Both the position numbers and the translations under genes were made by a program. Below the pieces are notes generated by a model. That model made no database searches. It was not told the origin of the DNA and saw nothing but the letters and a program-made list of their open reading frames with translations. 64,000 nucleotides of DNA from Hevea brasiliensis (Eukaryota; Streptophyta; Magnoliopsida; Malpighiales; Euphorbiaceae), in assembly GCF_030052815.1 (NCBI RefSeq), contig NC_079510.1:35744167-35808166 (forward strand), read 5' to 3'. Positions within the stretch are counted from its first letter, which is position 1. Each line of letters opens with the position of its first letter. This document shows positions 23,474-35,168 of this stretch, piece after piece.

Positions 23474-23683
23474 ATGCTGGAGTTAGGGTTTCTGAGGGCA
23501 TTGAAGAAGAGGCTTGGTTGCAGATTTTACAGATTCTCTCAGGCCTTTTTGGGTCTAGAGAGGTTGGGTCTATTTGACTATACATGTACACATATATATA
23601 AGATATCATATAATTTCTCGATAAAATACTTAGATTCGATGGATTGGAAATTAACTCAAAAAAATTATAGGAAATATGTATAA
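23474..23683 (+). CDS. Short ORF conserved between duplicates, 69 residues, unknown
   Basis: The product starts MLELGFLRALKKRLGCRF, with GLERLGLF further on, and is basic and aromatic-rich. The copy at 37276 reads MLRLGFLKKRVSCRF with GLEKLGLL further on. The two differ by a three-codon in-frame gap and several substitutions, yet the first 30 or so residues stay alike and open. The C-terminal ends diverge completely. It could be a small peptide gene, the first exon of a longer gene, or chance persistence in a young duplication. No known family is recognised. Confidence 0.3.
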   Translation: MLELGFLRALKKRLGCRFYRFSQAFLGLERLGLFDYTCTHIYKISYNFSIKYLDSMDWKLTQKNYRKYV

Positions 23684-23774
23684 TAATTTTATTATAACTA
23701 TTAATTATAATGAATTTTATTATATTTAACGGCTATATTATAATTATTGTATATACATTAATTGTATCAAATAA

Positions 23775-24846
23775 AAATTTGTATTAGGTGGCTTACTATA
23801 TGCAACTCAAGTCACCAATCACAAGTGGCAAATTTTGCATTATATTTATAATTTTATTTGTGTATTTATTGAGAAAGGCCGAATTACTTTATTTTTAAGT
23901 GCTTTATTTAAATTAAAATAAATATAGTCTAAAAATTCATAAAATAGAAAACATAAACTTTTAATTCCCTGATTTTTGAAATTAAAATTTTTTAATTTTT
24001 ATTTAAATTATAAAATTAAAAATTTAATGCATAAATTTTAATTTTTAAGTTAATTGAATTTAAATTAAAATTTTTAAATTAATTTTAACAAAAAGTTGAA
24101 ATTTAGTTAAATTGAACTTTTCGGTGAAATTAAATATTTATCATTTATATATTTAAATAAGTTTTTCTCAAATTTTTAAAATTTGGGATTTTTATTTTTT
24201 TTAATTATAGGATTTATGTGCAGATAAAATAATTAAAAAATATTTTTTATAATAATTAGTTATCTTTAATTTAATTATTAAATAAAATTACATTTAGTTT
24301 TAAAATAAATATTCGTATTAGATGGCTTACTATATGCAACTCAAGTCACCGATTACAAGTGGCAAATTTTACATTATATTTATAATTTTATTTGTGTATT
24401 TATTGAGAAAGGCCGATTTACTTCATTTTTAAATGCTTTATTTAAATTAAAATAAATATAGTCTAAAAATTCATAAAATAGAAAACATAAACTTCTTAAT
24501 TCCCTGATTTTTGAAATTAAAATTTTTTATTTTTTATTTAAATTAAAAAATTAAAAATTTAATACATAAATTTTAATTTTTAAGTTAAATTGAGTTTAAA
24601 TTAAAATTTCTAAATTAATTTTAACAAAAAGTTGAAATTTAGTTAAATTGAACTTTTCAGTGAAATTAAATATTTTATTATTTATATATTTAAATAAGTT
24701 TTCTCAAATTTTTAAAATTTGAGATTTTTATTTTTTTTAATTATAGGATTTATGTGCAGATAAAATAATTAAAAAATATTTTTTATAATAATTAGTTATC
24801 TTTAATTTAATTATTAAATAAAATTACATTTAGTTTTAAAATTAAA
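23775..24846. repeat. Tandem duplication, two units of about 530 bp
   Basis: Units 23775-24302 and 24307-24846 share GGCTTACTATATGCAACTCA and the following AT-rich text with scattered changes. A single shortened version exists in the C duplicate (about 37405-37620), so the doubling is specific to copy A. No coding potential. Confidence 0.85.
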
Positions 24847-25118
24847 ATAAAATTACTAAAGTAAAATATTATTATAAAATATCGGAAATATTTATTTCCC
24901 TTTTTCACGTTAAGCTATAATAATTTTTACACTAAAATTTAATATTTAAGTTTAAAATTTTTTAAATTAAATATGTGGGATAGATGTGAACCTAATGTGG
25001 CCAAATTTAAATCCGGCCCAACCCACTCAATGATCAGATACACTCTGTAATCCAATGCAAGTGAAACTATTTTCAATGGTGAAAAGAGTACAATGTTGAA
25101 GATAAAGCCTGTCAAACA

Positions 25119-25815
25119 TTATTGTTGCCCGAAGTTCCCCGGGAAGTGTTTCAAGCAAATCCCATTTCTCTCTGTTTCTTTGGTTTTGTAAGGCAATTGG
25201 CCTTTTTCGACTTCTATATTTATAGCCTTCTCTATTGCCAGAGAGTGATTCACCGTCCCCATCTCCGAGTAATTGTAAATAGCCCCCCTTTCTTTTTTTT
25301 AGATTTGTGTTCAAGGAGAAGGTTTCTTTGATTTGTGTTAAGTTTGCTGGTGTGCTAGCTTAGTGAAGGCCTCGGCTGGTATGGTTGCTCTAACCATTGG
25401 TTGCATGAATGATTTTGGGTGGTTGCTTGTTGCTTTGAGGAAGGTATTCTCTGTTTGTGACGATGGTACCTCAAGGGTCTACAAGTCAACTTGTTCTTTA
25501 AGACTGACCCTTAAGGCTCTTGAAAGCCATGTGAGCCTTGCCTTCATCCCCTCTAGTTGTGTCTTGTTTGGCTATTTACTCAAAGTCAAGCTCTATGTTG
25601 GTGTTCGACTCGGTTTGGGATGGCTACTATGGTCTTGAAGAGCTCCGCTTGAACTTGAATCATTCTCATCTGTTTAGGCTCTCCTCTTCTTGGTGCTTCA
25701 CGTTGCAAGAAAAGGCCATCTTGACGATAGTGACTCTGGTGTGAGACAACGCTGGGATAAGGAATCTGTGTTTTCCCGCCTCCTCTCTAATAGATTGCCT
25801 TTCAAGTCAAATACC
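25119..25815. other. Unrecognised stretch, higher GC than its surroundings
   Basis: It begins where the A/C duplication homology stops and is split from 28196-28272 by the MULE insertion (the join is marked by the 9-bp duplication). It has several short open stretches on both strands (25027-25314 minus; 25122-25331 and 25363-25638 plus) but no motif I can name. It may be a decayed mobile element or gene fragment. Confidence 0.4.
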
Positions 25816-25824
25816 CAGTTTTGC
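25816..25824. repeat. Target-site duplication CAGTTTTGC (left) of foldback MULE
   Basis: Exact copy at 28187-28195. A 9-bp duplication is characteristic of Mutator-like elements. Confidence 0.92.
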
Positions 25825-28186
25825 GGGCAATTGACAAAAAAAGTGTAATAAAAAATACAAAATATTAAAAAAGAGTGAGTTTGAGACTAATTATTAAAAA
25901 AAGGAGAAGGTGAGTGCGGGACGCTAATTATAATAGCGTTTTTAAGGTCCGGACGCTATTCAAAATAGCGTCCGGGTGAAAAAGTTGAAAAAAGAGCTGG
26001 ACGCTATTCAAAATAGCGTCCAGCTCCAATTTAAAGGTTGGACAGTAGCGTCCAACCTTTTTTTTAATTTTTAATAATTTTATTTTATATTTTATTTTAT
26101 ATTTTAAATAAATTAAAAAAATAAAAAATTATAATAAAAATATAAAATAAATAAATTAAAAAAAAAATTAAACTATAAGTTGCGTCTAATTTTTTTTAAG
26201 CCTTTTTAATTATTTATTTTTTTAATTTTAATTTTATATTTTATTAAATTATAAAATAATTAAAAAAATTAAACTATAAGTTGCGTCTAATTTTTTTAAG
26301 CCTTTTTAATTATTTATTTTTTTAATTTTAATTTTATATTTTATTAAATTTTAATTTAAATTTAAATTAAAAAAATAATATTGATAATAAAAATATTATA
26401 ATATATAATATTATAATTTTATTTATTAAAATAATATTTATATTTTATTTAAAATATAAAATAAAATTATTAAAAATTTAAAGAAAAGTTGGACGCTACT
26501 TAGTAGCGTCCAACTTTTCTTAAATTTTTTTAATTATTTATTTTTTTATTTTAATTTTTTATTTATTTAAATTTTAATTTAATTTTAAATTAAAAAAATA
26601 ATATTGATAATAAAAATATTATAATATATAATATTATAATTTTATTAATTAAAATAATATTTATATTTTATTTAAAATATAAAATAAAATTATTAAAAAT
26701 TTAAAGAAAAGTTGGACGCTACTTATAGCAGCGTCCAACTTTTCTTAAATTTTTTTAATTATTTAATTTTTTAATTTTAATTTTTTATTTATTTAAATTT
26801 TAATTTAATTTTAAATTAAAAAATAATATTTATAATAAAAATAGTATAATATATAATATTATAATTTTATTTATTAATATATAATATTATAATTTTATTT
26901 ATTAAAATAATATTTATATTTTATTTAAAATATAAAATAAAATTATTAAAAATTTAAAGAAAAGTTAGACGCTACTTATAGTAGCGTAGTAGCGTCCAAT
27001 TTTTCTTAAATTTTTTTAATTATTTATTTTTTTTATTTTAATTTTTTATTTATTTAAATTTTAATTTAAATTTAAATTAAAAAAATAATATTGATAATAA
27101 AAATATTATAATATATAATATTATAATTTTATTTATTAAAATAATATTTATATTTTATTTAAAATATAAAATAAAATTATTAAAAATTTAAAGAAAAGTT
27201 GGACGCTACTTATAGTAGCGTCCAACTTTTCTTAAATTTTTTTAATTATTTATTTTTTTTATTTTAATTTTTTATTTATTTAAATTTTAATTTAATTTTA
27301 AATTAAAAAAATAATATTGATAATAAAAATATTATAATATATAATATTATAATTTTATTTATTAAAATAATATTTATATTTTATTTAAAATATAAAATAA
27401 AATTATTAAAAATTTAAAGAAAAGTTGGACGCTACTTATAGTAGCGTCCGACTTTTCTTAAATTTTTTTAATTATTTAATTTTTTAATTTTAATTTTTTA
27501 TTTATTTAAATTTTAATTTAATTTTAAATTAAAAAATAATATTTATAATAAAAATAGTATAATATATAATATTATAATTTTATTTATTAATATATAATAT
27601 TATAATTTTATTTATTAATATATAATATTATAATTTTATTTATTAAAATAATATTTATATTTTATTTAAAATATAAAATAAAATTATTAAAAATTTAAAG
27701 AAAAGTTGGACGCTGCTTACAGTAGCGTCTAACTTTTCTTAAATTTTTTTAATTATTTATTTTTTAATTTTAATTTTTTTATTTATTTAAATTTTAATTT
27801 AATTTAAATTAAAAAATAATATTCATAATAAAAATATTATAATATATAATATTATAATTTTATTTATTAAAATAATATTTATATTTTATTTAAAATATAA
27901 AATAAAATTATTAAAAAAAAAAAAAGTTGGACGCTACTATAAGTAGCGTCCAACCTTTAAACGGAGAGCTGGACGCTATTCAAAATAGCGTCCAGCTCTT
28001 TTTTCAATTTTTTCACTCGGACGCTATTTTGAATAGCGTCCGGAACTTAAAAACGCTATTATAATTAGCGTCCCGCACTCACCTTCTCCACCTCAATAAA
28101 ATTTATCCCTTTTTGATAATTAGTTTCAAACTCACCCTTTTTTAGTATTTTACATTTTTTTATTACACTTTTTTTGTCAATTGCCC
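25825..28186. mobile_element. Non-autonomous Mutator-like foldback element with internal hairpin array
   Basis: Ends are GGGCAATTGAC and GTCAATTGCCC. Terminal inverted repeats reach about 220-240 bp and themselves contain palindromes built on GGACGCTATT...AATAGCGTCC. There is no transposase ORF. Between the arms is an array of about seven AT-rich units (about 220-285 bp each), each with a hairpin close to AGTTGGACGCTAC...GTAGCGTCCAACT, at about 26485, 26704, 26958, 27192, 27418, 27700 and 27922. The 9-bp target duplication supports MULE mobilisation by a transposase encoded elsewhere. Confidence 0.88.
26464..27960. repeat. Array of hairpin-bearing tandem repeats inside the MULE
   Basis: The units share blocks such as AAATAAAATTATTAAAAATT and the hairpin. 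Two units carry an extra internal doubling of ATATAATATTATAATTTTAT (about 26874-26900; tripled at 27564-27640). One hairpin loop has expanded to TAGTAGCGTAGTAGCG (about 26978-26994). This is the pattern expected of replication slippage or unequal exchange. Confidence 0.88.
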
Positions 28187-28272
28187 CAGTTTTGCTAGGG
28201 TTATGTTGGAGATGGTATTGGGCCGAGTCTTTAGTTATATTTGAATGTTTTATTTTTGGATATTGGGCAAGG

Positions 28273-30525
28273 TTTTTTTTATTTTTTGAACTGCAAAATT
28301 TGCTTTACAAGTCCCAAGAATGAGCATCAAAAAACAAGATACAGCTCAAAAACTCAGGAGGATTTACAGTCCAAGAACTATGGAGCTTGCCTTATCTAAA
28401 AGCTTTGGCAGTACAATCTGCTGCTCTATTAGCTGATCTCTTAATTAGAGAGAAGGATACATGATTAAAGAAACTGCTCCTTGCAATAATAGCATAGACA
28501 GCAGCCTGAATTTCCCAAGGGATCAAATTGTTTTGCTGAATAATAGCAAAATGAAGGATTTATGAATCTGTTTCCATGATAACAGATTTTGCATTCATAG
28601 AAATAGCAAGATTAACTGCTTTAAGAAGGCTAGAGCTTCACCCACCAGAGGAGAGGATGCTAGAATTTTGTAGGCCACACCATCAACGATACGACCACTG
28701 TGATTCCTGACAACAACTCCTGCTGTTGCATAATCGAAATTGTCCTTCCATGCAACATCACTATTAAACTTCAAAACCCCAAAAGTAGGCGGACACCACA
28801 CATTGCGAGAATGGGAATTACCCATGTAGTGCTACAAATTTGTAGAGTTTTGGGAATTGGCAATAAGAATCTGCTAGTCCAATTGACAAATTTTTATCTG
28901 ATGAACAGCTGAAATTGGGTTGGGCTGAATTTGCTAAAAAACTGCCATATTTCTCTGCTTCCGAATTATCCAACAAACAATAGCTATGAGACATAGAGAA
29001 TCATCATCAATACTAAAGGCTTGAGTGATAGCAATCCACCATTGAGTGAAAGAATTAAAACCAATTGCATCTGGCTTATAGTTACAACAGCTAGAAAACC
29101 ACGTGGCCCTTGCATGACTACACCAAAACATTATATGCTCTATAGATTTAGTTTCTTCATTGCATATAGGACAAGTGGAATTAATAGGGATACCTCTGTG
29201 AGCCAAATTTCCTTTCACTGGCAAAGCATTTAGCAAAGCTTTCCACACAAAAACTTTTATCTTAGGCTGCAGAGGGAGATTCCATAACTTCTTCCAAATA
29301 TGCTGTGGAATGGAAAGTGAGTTGCTGGGGCTATGAATAATAGATTGATTGGCCTTGTCTAGTAAAAAGCGATAGCCTGATCGAACTGAGTATGCTCCAA
29401 ACCTGTCATAATGCCAAATCACTGAATCTTTACATCCCAAGGGAGCTACTGGAATTGATTTGATGGCTCTAGCCACCTCTTCTTCAAATAATGAACCACT
29501 AATTCATTCTTCCATTGCAGATTGTCATGATCAATTAAATCAAAGCCATGATTAATATCTAAAGGACAATGAGAGGGCCGTTGGACTTTGAAATCCTGCA
29601 CATGAGGGACCCAAGGATCATACCAAATGAGAGTATCCCTTCCATCGCCTACATTGTGTTGATGCCTGCCTTCAACATATTTCTTCCTTTCAGAAGGCTT
29701 TTCCAAACCCAAGAGCTTTGCTTTTTGGAGGAAGGGGCTTGCTATAAAGAATTATGAGGGAAATAAAGACCTTTAAGCATTCGGGCCCATAAGGAAGAAG
29801 GATTTTGAATTAATCTCCAGCACTGTTTTGCTAAACAAGCCAGATTAAAGAGCTTGAAGTCCTTAAACCCCATGCCTCCTTTATCTTTTCTGTTCGTAGC
29901 ATCCTTCCAACTTATCAATTGTAACTTTTTCTCCTTATCCTTTCTTCCCCACCAAAAATTAAAAACCAAGCTATTAAGTTGCCTACAAAAGCTCAGAGGG
30001 AATTTGAGAATAGCCATAGAATAATTTGGAATAGCACACAAGACAGATTTGATAAGAGTTTCCCTACTAGCTTGAGAAAGCAATTTCTACTTCCAAGATT
30101 GAGTCTTGGACATTACTTTCTTTAATAAATTTTAAAGCTTGCACTTTTGATCTACTCCCAAAGGGCAGGAAGCCCAAGATATTTATCATCAATCTTTATT
30201 TCTTGCATATTGAGTGAAGATAAGATACCATGCCTTAAAACCACAGGAGATGCCTTAAAACCACAGGAGTTTTCTTGCTGAAATAAATGCTTGATTTTAG
30301 GAAGTTTACCCTTTGTCCAGTAGCTTCTGTGTAACTAGATATGATCTCTTTAAGTTTTGAAGCCTCATGACGGCTAGCCCTCCCAAAAAGAAGAGTATCA
30401 TCTGCAAATACAGCATTAGTTATGATAGGAGAATGTCTGTTCAAAAGAAGGCCTTGGATTTGCCCTTCCTGCTTAGCTTTCATAATGAGACGAGAGAGCT
30501 TGAGATATAAATAAGAAGAGATAAG
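28273..30525 (-). mobile_element. L1-type LINE, 5'-truncated and decayed
   Basis: A T-run at 28273-28286 is the poly(A) tail on the minus strand. Reading leftward the order is: end of reverse transcriptase with catalytic FADD (AVFADDTLLFGRASRHEA, 30235-30483), the downstream LINE region (SQASRETLIKSVLCAIPNYS, 29742-30083; GDGRDTLIWYDPWVP, 29446-29712), the zf-RVT domain (KKLWNLPLQPKIKVFVWK, CPICNEETKSIEHIMFWC, 28934-29476) and an RNase H-like end (GVLKFNSDVAWKDN, AGVVVRNHSGRIVDG, 28595-28825). Frames are interrupted. Endonuclease and most of reverse transcriptase are missing, typical of 5' truncation. A 20-bp tandem duplication lies at 30230-30269. Confidence 0.9.
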
Positions 30526-30758
30526 TTGTTTAGGGGAATTTTTTTTAATTTTTATTTAATTTATCTTATACAATATTAATTTATTTAGTAAAAATATGTT
30601 ACGAATTAAAAATATAGGTTTATAAATAATCTTAATATATATATATATATATAATATTTAATTACTTAAATATATAAAAATAAATTATTTGCAATTCCAT
30701 GACATCTAGTAGGAATTGCAAATCAGATTGACACATACAGAGATATCAATATATCAAT

Positions 30759-30826
<68 letters not shown>

Positions 30827-31690
30827 TTGGCTGCGAAACTTCATACATTGAGTTGGTCCACGGGAGCTAAATGACGAAAATGATTCATAAATTAATCTCT
30901 GTAATTTTCCGGATAAGACTTAGGGTCCGTATGTACGGTATTGTTGTTAAAAATGCAGTTAAAAAAATTATTTTTTTTTAAATATATTAATTAGAGAGTA
31001 TTAAAAAATAATTAAAAAATAAATTTGATCAATTTTAGTTATAAAAACACTAAAATAATAAAATAATTTTTTTTAAATTATTTTTTTTAACAGCATCTAA
31101 AATGATACGTTTATTCAGAAAAATAATTTCAGCCTTCAAAATTTAATGCCAAACAGGCTGTTAGTTGTTATTAATTTTGCTGTAAAATTTCAAATGAAGC
31201 CTATTGGGGCTCACCATTAAGCCCCACTCATTCACCTCTTTTATCTAGTGTCATCTTATTTCTGATAGTTAATAAAATTTTATTTATTTTGGTTTAAGTT
31301 ATTTTTCAGATAAATGAAATGGTTTCACTTTCATGCCCAAGTCATCTTCCATCTTTTGATTAATGTTGTATTTAATCATTGTTGGGAAGGAATAGAGTTC
31401 TATGGAGTGCGAGAATCATTATAAGTATAATGGGTAGATTGGAGTGTTCTGAAAACAGAGATTCACGTCCCATGGAAATGGAATGGACTCTTCCCCACAT
31501 AGCTAAAATAGCAGACTTGGCATGGAGTCTTGTCCCCAAATTTGATACAGCCTGCTTTTATCCCATGAATTTATTTTTTTTTCTTCAAACTGTACTTTTA
31601 GTTCTTAAATTCTTGTTCTTGATAATCTACTTGTTAAACTGCAAATAATTTATTTGAAATTATTCTTATAATTGCACCATTATCGCACCG
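30526..31690. other. AT-rich intergenic region with microsatellite
   Basis: Homology to intron 2 of the SDR gene resumes at about 30700-30760. A CT then TA repeat follows (about 30761-30823). From about 30830 to 31690 the sequence is not shared with copy A and is probably inserted DNA. A decayed hAT-like MITE with ends near 30931 and 31160 is possible. No gene is supported. Confidence 0.55.
30761..30823. repeat. CT/TA compound microsatellite
   Basis: A CT run of about 11 units passes directly into a TA run of about 20 units. Confidence 0.9.
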
Positions 31691-31839
31691 AGTTTGAAGT
31701 TTGAATCCTCCATTTCTTTCTGAAGCATCATCTGAATAAATAAAAGAAAGACTCTCATTGGCAAGTTTAATATGCAATTAAATTGATAAATTCTTTTTGT
31801 AGATAAATAAATAACTCTAATTTGTCTTGATTCTATTAG

Positions 31840-32767
31840 AAATCCATGGCTGAAATAGAAGTGAAAGCCACTGAGAATGTAATCATGGCATGTTCAAGAA
31901 CAAGAACATCCTCGGTAAGGAATTGTGTGCTCACATCTTCACTCCTGGCCTTTGTATGGCGAGATGCCACAACACAAGACCTCTCCCCTGTAATTGACCA
32001 TGAATCCTGGAGTGATGAATCACTTTGTATGGACAAGAAGGTACTTTTCATTCCAAGTTACGTCCTGATACAAATTTGTTTTTCTCAGTTTAAGCTTTAG
32101 ATCTAGTACTCTTTCTGCAGATTTTGAAAAAGTAACTCATTTTCCTAAAATATGCAGCTCTCGTATGCCTTGGGTAAATTGAGAGCAGAGAAGGCTGCGT
32201 GGAGAATAGCCAAGGAGAAGGGTTTAAAATTGGTCACCATCTGTCCAGGCCTCATCACTGGCCCCAACTTCTTTAATAGAAATCCATCAGCAACAATTGC
32301 ATATCTAAAAGGTATAATAATTCCAATGTTCCAGATTTGTTGGGAATTATTTATTTATTTTGGACATTGGAAAATCATAAATGAAAAGAGGGTTGTGAGT
32401 TGAACTCCTGACGTCCTCCACTATTGGGATAATTCGAACTGCAATTTTTCAATGTTGAAAATGCAGGAGCTCAAGAAATGTTCGCAGATGGCGTGCTGGC
32501 AACTGCTGATGTTATGAAACTAGCAGAGGCGCATGCTTTTTTGTTGTGAGGCTATGAGCAAGACAGCATTTGGCAGGTACATATGCGTTGATCATGTCAT
32601 TGAGAGAGAAGATGAAGCAGAAAAATTGGCAAAAAAATATGGGAATGCCTCCAAACAAGATATGTGGAAACGCATCTATCAACATTCCAGCTCGATTTCA
32701 GTTATCAAATAAAAAGCTTTTAACCCTCATGTCAAAAACACTTGGCAGTTGTCACAATCAAAATTAG
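31840..32767 (+). pseudogene. SDR (SNL6-like) pseudogene copy B, exons 3-5 only
   Basis: Exon 3 (31840-32040) and exon 4 (32158-32311) are open with intact splice borders; exon 5 (32467-32767) is broken. Exon 3 carries a two-codon insertion (RTRTSS). The Trp before the catalytic Tyr is Ser (LSYALGK). Exon 5 has a +1 change giving an early TGA near 32546 and a second +1 in the A-run at 32631-32637. Exons 1 and 2 are absent, so the Rossmann nucleotide-binding part is missing. Not functional. Confidence 0.9.
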
Positions 32768-32829
32768 AATACTTGGAATTCACTGTTTCATGCCCTGCTG
32801 TTTGCTAGTTACTTATTTGTTTGGGGGGT

Positions 32830-34205
32830 ATTATGAAAATTCAATATATTTTATATATTTTTATTTAGCTTATGATTTAAACTTCATATATATCACAAAA
32901 AATATTTTTTATATTTTTTAGTGTTTGAGACATTTAGAAAGATAAATCATCGAGACAACTAAGCCAACATTATAACTAAAAATGAAAAATATTTTAATAT
33001 TTTTTATAAAAAATATTTTTTATATATAAATTATTTTTCACAAAATAAATAAGTATTAGTGTAAAATTAATATTCTTATATAATTCAAAATTTATATTCT
33101 TAATTAATAGAGTATTTATAAATTTATATTCTTAATTGGTAGAGATAATTGTAGAGATTAATTAAAACAATTTTATGAATATTTGTATATAAAAATAATG
33201 AGGACATAGCCTCTATTTAGGGGTGGCCACGGTCTGATTTTGAATTGGAACCGAATGGGAACCGGTTCGGTCAAAACCGGACCAAAACTAGTCAAAACTG
33301 GAATCGACTTCGAACCGGACCGAAACCGTTCTTTTGCGGTTTGGTTCAGGTTCATATTTTGTAAGAATCGTGAACCGGCGGTTCCGAACTAAATTAAACC
33401 GGCGATTTAAATATAAAAAAATTTAATAAATATGTTACCTCACTCCTAATTCATTTATATATATCATTAATTTTCTACACAATTATTCTCTGTATTTTCT
33501 TCAATTCTTAATATTTTTTCAATTTTTCTCAAATTCTCTAAATAATTATTTTCTACACTCATTTTAATTTTCAATACTCTCTCAATTTTCCTACTTTATT
33601 ATTTTATATACTTACTGAAATTTTTAATACTATCTCAATTACTTTGTTATTACTTTAAACAATCCTCAGTAAAATTTCCAATACCCTCCATTTTAATTTT
33701 TTTTTCTCTTTTATATTTTTTAATTATCAATTATTATATAACTTAAAAAAAAAGGCAATAGAACTAAAAATTTGTATTTCTCTAAATCCTAAAAGAATAT
33801 TTAGACAAAATTAAATTCATATACTTTTTATTAATTTCTTTTAAAAAAATTAATTTTATCTCTAATTTTTTAATTAGGTTTAAGTCTTTATTTATTAAAT
33901 TTTTCTTAAAAATAAATTATTTTCTTTTTTTTATTTTATTTTGATTGAAAGATATTTTTATAAATATAAATTAAATTTTAAACCAATAAAATTTTTTTGC
34001 TATCCTTAAATCATTAAATCATTAAATTATTTTTTTTCAAATCGCCTTTCAAATTATTTTAAACTAAGACTCAAACTGAAATCAAGGATTCAATAACCGT
34101 CTTTCAAATCATCCCTTAACAATTTAATTCAAATTCATAATTTTATTGAACCTAACCATAATCGGTGATTCCTAAACCAGAATTGTTCTCTTTCTTCTTT
34201 TCTTA
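32830..34205. mobile_element. Insertion present in copies B and C but not A, type uncertain
   Basis: Compared with copy A, the text between TTGTTTGG and AAAATAGATGATAAG is expanded by about 1.4 kb of AT-rich DNA. It contains a block near 33217 (AGGGGTGGCCACGGTC followed by repeated AACCGG motifs), which resembles the terminal region of plant hAT-type elements. No matching opposite end was found, and no ORF is supported. Its relative lies at 35226-36565. Confidence 0.5.
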
Positions 34206-34690
34206 ATTAAAATAGATGATAAGTGTGTTCCTGTTTAGGAATCAGTTGCCCTAATTCCATTTCTAGCTACTGATGTAGATGAATTGACGCACATTCTATA
34301 TAAACATCATGAAACTCTTTTTCTTAACAAGAACGAACACAAAAGAATTGTCCATCTTCGCTGACAAACCAGCATATAGGATTATAGTCCATCCTTCTCT
34401 GTTGCTTGGATTCAATTCTTTTTTAATTAAAACCAGAAAAAAAAAAGCATAAATAGCAGGGATTCATTATGAATAGGAGTTAAATATTTGATCAAAGATA
34501 GAAAAGCAAAGAAGAGAAGTGAAGGGATCTCTCTCAGACAAATGCCTCGATTTGTCGTCACCATTGATAGAATGGAAAAATTGATCGGACTCGTCATCTT
34601 TACTTTTTCTTCATCACAGAGAAACCCTCTTCACTACATCTATATAAGAATTAAAAACAAATAGTTTCCTATGAGAAAAATACTCCATTA

Positions 34691-35168
34691 AGCAACAATT
34701 GCATATCTAAAAGGTATAATAATTCCAATGTTCCAGATTTGTTGGGAATTATTTATTTATTTTGGACATTGGAAAATCATAAATGAAAAGAGGGTTGTGA
34801 GTTGAACTCCTGACGTCCTCCACTATTGGGATAATTCGAACTGCAATTTTTCAATGTTGAAAATGCAGGAGCTCAAGAAATGTTCGCAGATGGCCTGCTG
34901 GCAACTGCTGATGTTATGAAACTAGCAGAGGCACATGCTTTTTTGTTGTGAGGCTATGAGCGAGACAGCATTTGGCAGGTACATATGCGTTGATAATGTC
35001 ATTGAGAGAGAAGATGAAGCAGAAAAATTGGCAAAAAATATGGGAATGCCTGCAAACAAGATATGTGGAAACGGATCTATCAACATTCCAGCTCGATTTC
35101 AGTTATCAAATAAAAAGCTTTTAACCCTCATGTCAAGAACACTTGGCAGTTGTTACAATCAAAATTAG
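34691..35168 (+). pseudogene. SDR (SNL6-like) pseudogene copy C, end of exon 4 and exon 5
   Basis: Only the last bases of exon 4, intron 4 and exon 5 (34869-35168) are present. It shares with copy B the +1 change near 34948 that makes an early TGA, so that mutation predates the tandem duplication. It lacks copy B's second +1 change in the A-run. The frame after the break is open to the stop at 35166-35168. Not functional. Confidence 0.9.

Larger units (their letters stand above)
21180..25118 (+). repeat. Segmental duplication, copy A (SDR 3' half and downstream module)
   Basis: Sequence from intron 2 of the SDR gene through the downstream region recurs in pieces at 30700-38610. Shared landmarks are the GCAAATCAGATT stretch (21196 and 30719), exons 3-5, the ACAAATGCCTCGATTTGTCG stretch (about 23113, 34539 and 36900), the short ORF (23474 and 37276), the GTGGGATAGATGTGAACC stretch (24973 and 37736) and the ATGTTGAAGATAAAG stretch (25092 and 38572). 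Introns are kept, so this is DNA duplication, not retroposition. Confidence 0.85.

Noticed and set aside
25825..28186. CRISPR-like array of spaced palindromes
   Set aside because: This is plant nuclear DNA; the spacers are themselves repeated AT-rich text and the whole is bounded by MULE ends and a 9-bp duplication.
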